Shown in pieces: positions 11,610 through 23,530 of a stretch of 64,000 nucleotides of DNA (position 1 is its first letter; the number at the start of each line of letters is the position of its first letter). The stretch lies in assembly GCA_025667525.1 (NCBI GenBank), contig CM046877.1, forward strand, positions 262,295,706 to 262,359,705, written 5' to 3'. The stretch comes from Glebionis coronaria (taxonomy: Eukaryota > Streptophyta > Magnoliopsida > Asterales > Asteraceae). The notes under the pieces are model-generated. The model worked only from the letters and a program-made list of their open reading frames with translations, ran no database searches and was not told where the DNA came from. The position numbers and the translations under genes are program-made.

Positions 11610-11840
11610 GAAACCAAGATTGAGTTTAATTAGAAATCAGTTTTAAATTTTCAGATTTTAATTAACAGTTCTTTAACGTTTTTATAAGCATTTGTTCTAA
11701 TCAGTTATACTGAAACCAAGTTTGTGTTTCTGTTAAACTGATATATATGATTATTGCATCTGATTCATTGAAACCAAGATTGAGTTTCTTTGAAGCAGAT
11801 CCGGTTTAAGTATATAGAAATCACGATTGAATTTCTTATA
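11610..11840 (+). repeat. Palindromic short repeats in the copia-1 leader
   Basis: Four imperfect copies of GAAACCAAGATTGAGTTTC start at 11610, 11712, 11770 and 11817. Each has outer arms GAAAC/GTTTC, or a variant of them. They lie in the untranslated leader just after the 5' LTR. Confidence 0.6.
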
Positions 11841-11855
11841 TACAGATTAATAATC

Positions 11856-14800
11856 TGTAATTTACACCCTTTTTTAGGAAAACGGAGTGCAATTAGGGTA
11901 AGTATTAAGTACGTTGATTTAGGAAAATCAAGCACTTAAATGACCCCAAGTGTGTGAGTTCGTTCTCAAGGAGGCTAGTGTGTTATGTGTGTTTTGAATT
12001 TGATAAAAAGTTTGTGATTAATATTATGAGGAAAGAAAAGAAAAATGAAGACGGATACAAGAAAATTTACACTAAGACGTAAAAGACGTAAAACCGTAAA
12101 AAGGGGTAAATAAAAATTTATTCTAAAAAATTCCAAAAAATCCATAAAAATATTCCAAGGGTTTACAAAAAATCAAAACTTGCCAAAACCTTTTATTTAA
12201 TTAAATATTAATTTTTTAATGCAAATTAAAGCCCTAGAAATCAATATAACTAATAAAAAGTCCAAATTAAGCTTTTATAGTTTGTATACCTAAAAAGTAA
12301 CTTAATTAAACTAAAACGTATTTTTCTAATTCTTAAAACCCACTAAAAACTATTTTTAAATGCTTAAAAACTATTAAAATCTTAAAATAATCTTAGAAAA
12401 TAATTAAAAGGTGCTAAAAATATTTGGAAAGTTGTAAAAATCCTAACTTAATGTATAAGACTTAGGAAATATATAAAAAGTGAAAAATCTTTATTAAAAA
12501 TAAAAATGATTATTTTAATAATAAAATAATAATAAAAAATTTAAAGTTTATAAAAAATTCTAAAAACTTGCAAACCAACTTAAATTAACCTAAATAATCA
12601 GAAAATGAACTTGAAATACCAAAAATACCCTTATTGGGCCTCCAAATGGGCTAAACAGTGAAACAGACCCTTAATGAGCTTAGATTTGGCCCAATAAGAA
12701 AAAGTCCACAAAATTAGCCCAAAAACTCTAGTTATGCTCCAAATTCAATTTTAAACACAATTTTCCAAAGGCCCAAAAGCTGAAAATGAGCTTAAGATAG
12801 CTTATTTCAAAACAGCTAATTCTTAATGGGCTTTTTGGCCCATTAAGCTATAAGCTGATTTCATAAGCTAATATTTTACCCACGTCCTTCTCTTGACCTA
12901 AATAAGCTATTTGCAAAAAGAAACTTGAAATAAGCCCAAGGAATAAGCCTGAAATAAGCAAAAGCTCTCTACACAAAACGACAAAATAGTCGTTTTCGAG
13001 TTCTATGCTATTTCAAGAGCTGATTCAAGTTGCAATAAGTTAGAAATAGCTCAACTAAGCTTAATAATAAAAAAGATTTCAAAAACAACCACTCAAAAAG
13101 CTGGAATAAGCTAAAAGCTAATTTATAAAAGTCAACTAAGTTCGTTTTCTAGTCAAATCTAAAAGTCAAAGTCCACAAAGCTCCAGAATTACTAAATGGG
13201 TCAAATAAGGAAGATTGATTACAAAAACAAAGTTGTTGCAAGTCCCAATAAGCTAGAATGGCTAATGAATAAGCTGTTTGAATTTTAACACTGTCAGTGG
13301 TAACTTTTGATGAATTTCAGTGGGAATGGTTCCCCCTGCTTGACTATATTGACTTTTTGTCTTTAGTGATTAATTTGTTTAGATTCAAGTTACAAAAAAG
13401 GCACCCTTGTAATAAGTGGATTACAAGGAGTCAAGAACAACAAACAAATCACAATTACAACAGGCCAATTAGTGCAGTTAATTCAAAATGTAACCAGATC
13501 TGACATAGACTTGAACACAATAGCAGTTTTGAACAATAAGCACTTAAAGCAAGATTAAGCTGACCACAAGCAACCAAAAGCAGACACAAGCTATAATAGA
13601 CTTAAAAGCATATACAAACTCATTTTATGCAATAGCTTCAAGTTTAGACAAAGATTCAAGCTCAAATTACTTGCTGATACAAACAGTCAAACACAATTTC
13701 TTTTTTCTGATATACTTGACCACAAATCCAATTTCAAACACTCAAATCTTCTTAGCAGGTTATATTGGTTATGATGTAGCACTTGTTACCCTAAGTCTAG
13801 ACCTAGAACTAGGTGTCCTCAAAATCACAGCTCAAAACAACAACTTGGCAAGATTTTAGAAGCACTTGTTTGATTTATGTGTTCACAAGCATAAAACATG
13901 CAACAAATAACTCAAGTATACCACTCAAACAAGAACACAAGCAATACACAACCATACACTTAATGAATATCACTAAACAACAACACATGCAGTAATCCCA
14001 AACACCCCTTTATATTTTGGAAATCAAGATTTTCAAATCAAAAGTGTGAAACAGGTTAGCACATGCATACATAAGCATCAAAACAACAACCTTAAGCCTT
14101 AACAACAAGATTTGGACCACAAGAACAACACATACAACAACAGAACACAATATCACACAAAACCACCTTTTTGAGATTTTGGGATTTAGAGTTCAAAACT
14201 CATGAATGTACATCCACACACACGTATGTTTGAGCTTATGTGTCTAGCCCAACAAGACACAAGTCCATAATATCAAAGATGCTAAGAACAATAAGGTTAG
14301 AGCACAATTTTTATCAAAACAGAAAAATGAAAAAGGAAAAAGCTTGATTAATGCAACCTTGTTTCCCACTCCTTGAATATCCCCAAACCACAAGCTCACA
14401 ACACATTGATAAGCTTCTTATCAGGGTGTATAGACCACTTATAGCCCAAAGATTTCAGGGTTTGAACCAAGAACTTAGCAAAATATCAAGTTTTGGGAAA
14501 ATTATGCAATTTCTTGCACAATTTTTCAAAAAACAGGTTTTAGAACTTAACAATCACAAACATATATCAATAACAACTGAATAAGAAGATTGGTACTTGG
14601 ATTTCATCATCACTATCAAACACTTTTTCATTTAATGAAAGAATGATTTACAGAATTGTGAACAAAGGAAAAACCAAGAGCAGGGCTCAAAGTGAAACCC
14701 TAATGCCTTTATATAGGCTACAAACTATGCTAAGAAGCTAAAAAAATACATAAACCCTAATGTGTAGAAGTCCCAAATTGCCCTTGTCGATTTTGAATTT

Positions 14801-15912
14801 TCTTGAACATGTGAAGTTCCTTTGGCAGTTTGTGGGGTGTAAAGTGGGTGAGATATGATCCAAAGGCTCCCAATGAAGCTTAGAATCAAAGCTGAATACA
14901 ATTCGTTGGATGGCTGGCATGGTCTTGGCCTTTTCTTTAAAAAGTGAGTAGGGGAATCTCGTGTGGGACAGTGGGGTGATGTGGCAGGGGGTTTAAGGGT
15001 GGGGTTATGATTAGTGTGACCCTAATCATAATTCTGGAAGGTTTGGAGGTTTAATTCATAGTGATTAATAAATCCCCAATTCGGATTATGAACTCCAATA
15101 ACAAGGTTTTGATCCAGATTATGTTTTAAAAACATGTTAAGCGCCCAATAATTAACTAATCAAAGATTAGTTAAAAGCTGTTATGAGTGGGAGGTGACAT
15201 GGCGATTTGGTGGGTTCTCATTGGTTGAAAGAGTGAGTGAGACACTTGGCAGCCTACCACTGGTCTATGTAATTATCATGTCTTGGCAAAACTTACCCCC
15301 AACCTTTCTTCTTTCTTTCACTTTAGTTTTAATCAGCCAAAACCCGAATTTCCTTTATAACCAAGTTTCACTTTTCACACTTTTGCCCCAAAAAGTTTTC
15401 AAAAGTATTTTCAAGGGTATTTGTTGTAATTTGATGATTCTTGAAGGACTGTTTTGGCATTTTCTTTAAACATTATGGTCTTGACTTGTATGATTGAATT
15501 TTTGGAGGACTAATATTGAAAATTCTTCATTTATGAGGGACCATTCTTGCCAATTCTTCAAAGTGGAGGGTCCTTTTTGTAATTTGATAAACTTTAAGGA
15601 CCAAACTTGTATTTATGAATAAACAAGGGTTTAAAGTGTCAATTCTTCAATATTGGAGGACCCTTCTTGTATAATCTTCAATTCTTCAAGGCTTATTCTT
15701 GTAAAATCAACACTAAGGCTTGGTTCATTGTGCGGCTTCGTTTCCCGTGTTCGTTTTTGCTTGTTCTTTGTGATCTTTTGTCATTTTCTCAATACCCGTA
15801 CCTAAAATACACATGTAACAAACACAAGCATATATTTGGCACATTTTATGATATTTTGTACATTTAAAGCCCAAAAAGACCGATGAGATCATGTATAAAA
15901 TCCAACTCATCA
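11856..15912 (-). repeat. Unassigned 4-kb block in the copia-1 leader, possible solo LTR
   Basis: No supported gene is present. The block is AT-rich. On the minus strand it can be read as TGATGAG...AATTACA, with a TATATAAAG promoter-like site near 14712 followed by untranslated-looking sequence. That would fit a large (Tat-type) solo LTR. No matching target duplication was found at these edges; a 7-bp direct repeat ACAGATT occurs at 11842-11848 and 15912-15918 but may be chance. The only support is the size of the leader and this promoter-like layout. The block includes AAGCT/AATAAGC-rich low-complexity sequence (12780-13280) and GGAGGACC-containing imperfect repeats (15500-15690). Confidence 0.3.
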
Positions 15913-15968
15913 CAGATTTATAACATTTGTATAACTGTTTGTGTTTTGGTCTTGTTTGATCTTTCAAA

Positions 15969-18900
15969 ATGACTATCGGTGCTCCTGAAACTCCTGCAAC
16001 TACTACTGTGAATGTAACTAGTCCGCCAATTACCCACACTGTTGCTAATCATGCTGAAAAACCAGAAAAATTCAATGGGAAACCCGCTAATCAACAAGCT
16101 GTGCAAGCTGTTGAAGCATGGAGACATTCAGACTTCTTGTGTCACAATTATGTTCCGAATGGTTTGATGGACTCTTTGTAAAATGTGTACTGCAAGACTA
16201 AGACTGCCAAAGAAATATGGGAGTCATTGGAACGCAAGTACAAAACTGAGGATGCTGGTACAAAGAAGTTCGTGGTAGCTCACTTTTTGGATACAAGATG
16301 GTTGATTCAAAGAATGTGATAACTCAGGTTCAAGATCCGTAGGTTATGCTACACGACATTCATGCTGAGGGTATGACTTTGAGTGAAACTTTTCAAGTTG
16401 CTGCTATCATTGAAAAGTTACCTCCAAGCTGGGTAGAACTCAAAAACTACTTGAAGCATAAGCGAAAGGAGATGAGTGTTGAAGACTTAGTTGTTCATCT
16501 TTGTATTGAAGAGGACAACAAGCAGGCTAAAAAAATCACTTATACACCTGATTCTGCCAGGTAAAATATGGTTGAGCATGGTTCGTCTTCTTCAAAGTCT
16601 AAAGAAAAGAGCTTTGGAGAAGGGAAGAATGACAAGAAGAACAAAGGGAAGTCTGAGTACCTTGCTCCTAGAGCTGGAATTGTGAAGCAGCAGTTCCAAG
16701 GAAATTGCTTCAATTGTGACAAGCCAGGTCATCGTGCTGCTAATTGCAAAGCGCCTAAGCAGGTGACTCCACGCGAGGCTAATATGGCGAAGGATAATGT
16801 GGACATGATTGCTATGGTGTCTGATGTCGTTGCCATGATCTCTGAAGTTAACCTGGTAGGTTCTAATAACAGTGATTGGTGGGTTGATACTGGGGCAACC
16901 CATCATGTGTGTGCTGAAAAGAGTATGTTTCACTCTTTCAGAGCGATTGACAATGGAGAGAAGATCTGCATGGGCAACTCTGCGACTGCTGATATCAAGG
17001 GCGAAGGAGATGTTATTTTGAAGATGACATCCGAGAAAGAGCTCAAGTTGACTAAATTCTTGTATGTTCCAGAGATTCGTAAGAATCTTGTGTTCGGTTG
17101 GCTTTTGAATAAGTTTGGTTTTCGTCTTGTTTTTTAGTCTGATAAAGTTTTTCTTTCTAAGAATCAAATGTATGTTGGTAAGGGGTATGCCATGAATGGT
17201 ATGTTTAAGCTCAATGTAATAGTTGTTAAGAATGCTATCAATAAAATGAATTCTTCTGCTTACTTGATCGAGTCTTCTAATGTGTGGCATGGTCGTCTTG
17301 GACATGTTAATTTTAATTCAATGCGTCGTTTCATTAAATTTAATGGCATACCAAATATTCATATTGATTCAAATTATAAGTGTGAAACTTGTGTCGAAGC
17401 CAAACTTACAAGATCATTTTTCAAATCGGTTGAACAAAAAACTGAACCACTTGATATGATACACACAGACATATGTGATTTGAAATCACTACCCACAAAA
17501 GGTGGCAATACGTACTTCATCACGTTTATTGATGATTGCACAAAGTACTGCTACGTTTAGTTGTTGAAAAGTAAAGATGAAGATATTGACAAGTTTGTTC
17601 TATACAAAACTGAAGTCGAGAATCAACTTGGTAGGAAAATCAAGGTGGTACGAAGTGATAGAGGAGGTGAATATGTGTCTCCTTTTGCTGATCTATGTGC
17701 TAAACATGGAATTAGACACGAGTTCACTGCTTCTTATTCACCTCAGCAGAAGGGTATTGCCGAAAGGAAGAACCGTACCTTGAAAGAAATGGTTAATGCC
17801 ATGTTGTTAAGTTCTGGTTTGAGACGGGACATGTGGGGGAAGCCATTCTAACGACTAATTATCTTCTAAGCAAGAACCTCGTAAAGATAAAGAGGAAAAC
17901 CCATATGAACTATGGATGGGAAGAAAACCATCATACCCGTACTTACGAGTGTGGGGGTGTCTAGCCAAGGTAGTTGTGCCGACACCTAAGGCCTAAATAA
18001 TTGGACCTAAATCTGTGGATTGTATATTTGTTGGATATGCTAAGAATAGCAGTGCTTATCGTTTCATTGTACATGATTCGAAAAATCTAGATATACACAA
18101 GAACACAATAATGGAATCAAGGAATGCTTCTTTCTTTGAAAACATATTTCCTTGTTTAAATAAGGAAACTGGAAGCACGTCTAGAATAGATGATGCAGTT
18201 GTCTAAGATAAGAGACAACGAGATGATAATGATCTCCAAGATGAGAGGCAAGATCAAGCAGAGGAAGAAGAGGTTGAACCTAGAAGAAGCAAGCGGGCGA
18301 GAACCGAGAAATCATTTGGACCTGATTTTGTTTCCTTTATGGTAGAAAATGAACCCACTTCTTATCAAGAAGCGGTAAATTCTTCGGAAGGGCCTCGATG
18401 GAAAGAAGTGATTAACATTGAAATAGAGTCTATTTTACAAAATCTTAATTAGGAGCTCGTGGATTTACCTCCTGGTTGTAAACCACTAGCTTATAATAGA
18501 TCTTCAAGAAAAAGATGAAAGCTGATTGCACCATTGACAAGTACAAAGCAAGATTGATAATCAAAGGATTTAGACAATGCGAAGGTCTAGATTATTTTGA
18601 TACTTATTCGCCTGTTACGCGAATAACTTCTATTAGAATGATTGTTGCTATTGCCACATTAAGAAATTTAGAAGTCCACCAATGGATGTGAAAATGGCTT
18701 TTCTAAACAGAGATTTAGAAGAAGAAATATACATGAACCAACCCGAGGGTTTCATGGCTCTTGGACAAGAGAGCAAAGTTTGTAGGCTGGTTAAGTCATT
18801 GTATGGCTTAAAGCAAGCTCCTAAACAATGGCATCAAAAGTTTGATCATTCCATGCTAGAGGGTGGATTCAAAATTAATGAATGTGACAAGTGTGTTTAT

Positions 18901-19877
18901 GTCAAAGACACAAATAATGTATATGTAATCTTGTGTATTTATGTTGATGATATGCTTATCGTTGGCTGTAATGACAAGATGATCAAGTCTAAAAAGACAT
19001 GCTGAAATCAAAGTTTGACAGTTTGGCGGATGTGATCCTTGGAATAAAGATCATACAAACTCAGAGTAGACTAACATTAAGTCAAGCACATTACGTGGAC
19101 AAAATTCTTAATACTCATAACGGGGGATTCTGGCCTAGCTATAACTCCAATTGACACCATTTTGTATCTATCTAAAAAGAGAGGCGAGGGTGTTGCCCAG
19201 TTAGATTATTCAAGAGTTATTGGCATGTTAATGTATTTGATGACAGGTACCCGACCTGACTTAGCATATGTTGTTAGCAGACTAAGTAGGTATACTAGTA
19301 ATCGAATTAATGCACTTGGAAAGCTATGACTAGGGTACTTCATTATTTGAGATACACTCGTGATTATGGACTGAATTATGCTAGATATCCAACTGTTATT
19401 GAAGGATACAGTGATGCAAATTGGATATCTGACACAAAGGATTTTAGATCAATTAGTGGATATGTATTTACACTAGGAGGGGCCGCTATATCTTGGAAGT
19501 CTTCTAAGCAAATGGTAATAGCTAAGTCCACGATGGAATCAGAATTTATCGCGTTAGATAAATGCGGAGAAGAGGCGAAATGGCTACGTCAATTCGTAGA
19601 GGACATACCCAGGTGGCCTAAACCGGTAACAGCCATTAGTATACATTGTGATAGTCAATCAGAGATTGCCAGAGCTCATAGCACAATGTATAATGGAAAG
19701 TCTAGACATATCCTTCGTCGACATAATTCGGTACGACAACTACTCTCAACAGGAGTTATCTCAATTGACTATGTGAAGTCAAAGGATAACATCGCGTATC
19801 CGCTTACGAAAGGCTTAAGCAGAGAGTTAATTAGTAAGTCGTCTAAAGGAATGGGACTAAAGCCCTTGAAGGAATGA
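15969..19877 (+). pseudogene. Degenerate copia gag-pol (copia-1)
   Basis: The start ATG at 15969 opens a gag with KPEKFNGK near its N-terminus. The zinc knuckle is [14 protein letters not shown] (16706-16747), and the protease motif is [11 protein letters not shown] (near 16876). A GAG-pre-integrase/integrase segment lies at 17168-17850 (HGRLGHVN, DDCTKY, ASYSPQQKGIAERKNRTLKE), RT with YVDD at 18940-18951, and RNase H at 19326-19877 (DANWISD, WKSSKQ). The frame is broken many times: TAA at 16179, a frameshift near 16290, TAA at 16562, TAG at 17137 and 17558, and others between 17850 and 18680. The motifs resemble the Tork/TNT1-like lineage; the lineage is tentative. It cannot encode a functional polyprotein. 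Confidence 0.9.
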
Positions 19878-20480
19878 GTTTCTATGAAGGAAAACCTAAC
19901 CCAGTTGACTGGAGATCCCAAGATCTTGGTTCAATAGGACAACCTAATCATAGAAATGTGAGGGAAGTCACGTCAATGTGAGAGAGTTACTTAATACAAT
20001 AACTTTCCTAGTCCATTCTCAGAACAATGTGACTTATTGAGAGGTTAAACATAAGGCTCAAAATGATTCAGGATGAAATCATAAAGCATGATGATTCACG
20101 ATGAAATCATAAAACATATGTTTTTAATGATTCAAGACGAAATCACCTATGTGATAGAGAAGTAGGGGTCGCTTCGAAGGAAATTGTGGGGGCGAAATTT
20201 CTAAGAGTTCTTGCAGAACTAGGCTAGTGTTCATGACCATAACGAACACGACTATGAGGACTTGACAATGTCAGGGAGAGTCTTGTGTGAGTGTGTATTG
20301 TCGTCTATGTAAACAGAGGCTAAGTTCAAATACATCACGTCTACTTAGATCTAGGAGACTAAGTGCATCTCACAAGGGAAGGTTCAAAGGGTCACACCTA
20401 CATATCCTATGAAAGATTCAATTGTTGTAATTTTATTGAAACTTATGTGTATTACGATCGATCTCTATTCATGTGGGGAT
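19878..20480 (+). other. copia-1 3' untranslated region
   Basis: This 600-bp stretch between the RNase H stop and the 3' LTR has no coding potential. It contains two to three copies of a CA(C/T)GATGAAATCAT-like motif around 20065-20140 and ends in the polypurine tract next to the LTR. Confidence 0.6.
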
Positions 20481-21167
20481 TGTTGGAAAATATTGTTGGC
20501 ATAATGACTTTTGACCAACTTTGGACACAATTATGTATATGTATGTATCATATATATTAGTGATACTTTATAGGTTCGTGTTCTCCTTGAAGAGAGCTTC
20601 GCAATGAGCCTTTATGTGTCCAAAATGAAGGTGATGTGAATGAGATATCGTGAAAGTTAGGCATTTGGTACCATGCTTAAAGAGAAAAAATAGTTTATTT
20701 TTATCCCACATCGGTGGGATAAGTAAACTGAAGGGACTCTATTGTGTATAAATAAAGGCCTAATTCCATAGTTTTTTTACACATGAAATCAATAAGTATT
20801 ATTATTGATCTCCAACAGAGTACGCATCTGATAAGGTGAAATTCCAGGCAGTTTTGTTAAGTCTGATAATACTATTTACTGTTTCGGCTGTTGTACCATG
20901 GGAAACAGACGACGAATCTGTTTTAAGGGAAGTGTGTTAAACACGTGCATGGGCTCTTTAGTTCTAAGCGTGTCTTATGTGTGCCTCGACATGCTGGTGA
21001 TTTGGTAAGTCCTTTTATTATTTTATTTTTTATTTAATTATCGTTTATAATTATGTCGTCTTAGTTTTACTGCTTTCTTCATTACTGTTATTTATTTTAT
21101 GTCTTCATATTTTGTTAGTTTTATTAATTGTAATCTGTTTTAATAAAAGTATACACCGTTTCCTATA
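20481..21167 (+). repeat. 3' LTR of copia-1
   Basis: This uninterrupted LTR (TGTTGGAAAA...TTTCCTATA) shows the empty sites of the Helitron and the Mutator-like element that sit in the 5' copy. Its substantial sequence divergence from the 5' copy agrees with the decayed coding region. Confidence 0.88.
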
Positions 21168-22097
21168 ATGAATTTGGTGTGAATATAAAATGGTTCATCG
21201 TTCCAAAGCTGAGTATGAGGAAGTTTTAAGTAATAAATGGAGAACTTCTTTTAGTATAACACGCTCACGAGGCATCTTGAAAAAACAGATCAACTAATAA
21301 ACTGATACTGGTGCAAGGAATTTTCTTAAATACATACGGCGGGATTCATATGGTTCCTGTATCATGGGTGTTTCAACTTTCAACCTAAGTTGTATGCTTG
21401 CTTCAGTTCCGCTTCTGTTCTGAATTCCGGGGATACATGTTATTTCGTCGTCTTTTTGTATAAACATTAAATCTCTTCTATCAACCCCTTAATCTGATAT
21501 GCAAATCTTACAGAATGTTCGGTACTCCACTAATCCAATTTATAATTGTATCATCTTCTTTCAACTTCTATAAACCCCGATGCTTCTAAACTAAATTTAG
21601 TACATGCAGTTTGACTATTAGGAATATAAAAAAGGTCAACTTAACTGTTAAGTTTGAATTTCTTCTGATACCATGTATTTGTGCAATATCTCACTAGTTG
21701 AATTTTTTGTATAGTGTCATAAAATCCTTAGAAAACCATTCACGCTATGTTGATATTTCATTTTATGTAATCCTACCTTATGCAAGAACTATCAGTAGTT
21801 TGAGTTATCATGAGTCAAACTATTCATTTGGTTAAAGAAAACTTTCTTATAACTTAAATGATCCTTCCCCACTCTAGCAATACCTACGAAATTTTAAAAA
21901 TCAGTAAAGGTTATAAGTCCAAACACAAAAAGGGAACAATTAAGCATTACAAGTTATAAAATACTTTAGATTTACCTCTCCAAACCTCACCCAACCTCCA
22001 GCATACTACGTTGCCGATGACATTAACGACCTAACACCAAAGAAAGAAGCTGGTGTAGTTTTTAATTTTACACTTCTAATAAATCGAAACCAACTTT
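21168..22097. other. Intergenic, no gene seen
   Basis: AT-rich unique-looking sequence between copia-1 and the TRIM-like element. It may include the original downstream flank of the kinase gene. I see no ORF or RNA gene that I can support. Confidence 0.5.
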
Positions 22098-22449
22098 TGT
22101 TGGTTTAATCTTGATGGGTCGGGTCTTGTTAGCTAGTATTATCAGTATTTTAGTATGTTGGTATTTGGATTACATAAAGTAGTTTGAATCATGGTATAAC
22201 TTAGTCTAGGATTTGACCGAATTTTATGGAGATTAGGTCATAGTAGTGCCTATTATTTAGGAGTCATGTGTACCCACGTTATGTGTACTCACAAGGCTAT
22301 ATAAAGCCTCATATTACTTTAATGAAGCAGTGCATTGAGTATAGAATTCAGTTTCCCGTCAATAATATACAAATGTTCTAAATCAATCTTGCTGTTTTTG
22401 ATAGGTGTTTGTGGGTGTGAGTTCGGGTTCAAGGGGACTGAATCTTACA
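22098..22449 (+). repeat. 5' LTR of the TRIM-like element
   Basis: It contains a TATA box set in the inverted repeat AGGCT (22294-22298) / AGCCT (22305-22309). Short ORFs called across the LTR and the interior are incidental. Confidence 0.9.
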
Positions 22450-22606
22450 CGTGTTTGCTACTTGATACAAACATGAAACATTCAACTTGCTTCGATTGCC
22501 ACACCTGCTACTTGCTACAAACAATGTGGCTACCTTTTTCACTTGCTACGGTTGTCTTGCCTGCTACTTGCTACAGGCTATGCGACAATCGAGGTTCCAC
22601 CAGCAA

Positions 22607-22732
22607 GGATCGACAAGCAAGGGTCGATAAGCAAGGATCGACAAGCAAGGGTCGATAAGCAAGAGTCGACAAGCAAGGGTCGGCAAGCAAGAGTCGTCAA
22701 GCAAGAGTCGGCAATCATGAATCGATAAGCAA
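22607..22732 (+). repeat. 14-bp tandem array inside the TRIM-like element
   Basis: Nine consecutive 14-bp units of the type GGGTCGACAAGCAA, differing at three or four positions. Upstream the interior carries several CTTGCTAC motifs (near 22498-22575). Downstream it carries their complements GTAGCAAG (near 22752 and 22790), so the transcript could fold around the array. Confidence 0.85.
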
Positions 22733-22921
22733 GAGCATTTAGCAACATCATGTAGCAAGATCATATAGCAAGAGAACATTAGCAAGGACGGTAGCAAGAA
22801 ACCTAGCAAGGAACTGTTGGTTGTGGCAGGAAAGTTAGTTCCAATGTGAGAAGACTGTGAAACTGTGAAAGAGAACCGTCGAGGAGACTCGAGTCGAGAT
22901 CATCAAGATTAAGGGGGTGAA

Positions 22922-23273
22922 TGTTGGTTTAATATTGATGGGCCGGGTCTTGTTAGCTATTATTATCAGTATTTTAGTATGTTGGTATTTGGATTACATA
23001 AAGTAGTTTGAATCATGGTATAACTTAGTCTAGGATTTGACCGAATGTTATGGAGATTAGGTCATAGTAGTGCCTATTCTTTAGGAGTCATGTGTACCCA
23101 CGTTATGTGTCCTCACAAGGCTATATAAAGCCTCATATTACTTTAATGAAGCAGTGCATTGAGTATAGAATTCAGTTTCCCGTCAGTAATATACAAACGT
23201 TCTAAATCAATCTTGCTGTTTTTGATAGGTGTTTGTGGGTGTGAGTTCGGGTTCAAGGGGACTGAATCCTACA
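22922..23273 (+). repeat. 3' LTR of the TRIM-like element
   Basis: Pair of 22098-22449, followed by the target duplication ACTTT. Confidence 0.9.
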
Positions 23274-23486
23274 ACTTTGTCACACCTTTTACATTGTTGT
23301 CACACGTTTTACATTGTAGGGCTCATGTCGAAAACTACTTCAAAAAATTTCATAGGTAAGTTATATGTAGGAATTTAGAGGAAAACTAAGGAGAATAAAA
23401 CTTAGGAATTTAGGTACTCCGTAAGTTATATGTAGGAATTTAGGAAAAAACTTAAATATAGTTTAAGTACTTTGTATTTTGAAATA

Positions 23487-23530
23487 CTAGGCGATTACCC
23501 GCGCATAGCGTTGGAATTTCCTGGCGACAA
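23487..23530 (-). mobile_element. Helitron 3' terminus (minus strand)
   Basis: The minus strand reads CTATGCGCGGGTAATCGCC then CTAG at 23490-23487, followed by T. This is the Helitron 3' end pattern, with a GC-rich hairpin remnant about 12 nt before CTAG. The element body would extend to the right (higher coordinates), but no convincing TC 5' end was found. Confidence 0.55.

Larger units (their letters stand above)
8788..21167 (+). mobile_element. Decayed Ty1/copia element with nested insertions (copia-1)
   Basis: The outer limits are two related LTRs (8788-11519 and 20481-21167) starting TGTTGGAAAA (TC in the 5' copy) and ending CCTA(C/T)A. Flanking 5-mers AAGAA (8783-8787) and ATGAA (21168-21172) match at 4 of 5 positions, consistent with an aged target duplication. 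Domain order is gag, protease, integrase, RT, RNase H, which is copia order. The 3' LTR is preceded by a TGTGGGGA polypurine tract (about 20472-20479). The 5' LTR contains a Helitron and a Mutator-like element. The leader before gag is unusually long (about 4.4 kb) and may hold a further insertion. No clear primer binding site was found after the 5' LTR. Confidence 0.85.
22098..23273 (+). mobile_element. TRIM-like miniature LTR retrotransposon
   Basis: Two 352-bp LTRs (22098-22449 and 22922-23273) start TGTTGG and end C(T/C)TACA. They flank a 472-bp non-coding interior. A perfect target duplication ACTTT lies at 22093-22097 and 23274-23278. A polypurine tract AAGGGGGTGAA (22911-22921) sits directly before the 3' LTR and fixes the plus orientation. 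By eye the LTRs differ at 9 of 352 positions (2.6 percent). No gag or pol sequence is present. The expected initiator-Met primer binding site is not recognisable after the 5' LTR. Confidence 0.92.

Noticed and set aside
16592..17305. Minus-strand ORF of 237 residues
   Set aside because: Antisense to the copia-1 gag, protease and pre-integrase region, which has clear motifs on the plus strand.
22335..22809. ORFs across the TRIM-like LTR and interior, both strands
   Set aside because: They overlap non-coding LTR and the 14-bp array. A matching ORF exists in the other LTR only because the LTR is repeated.
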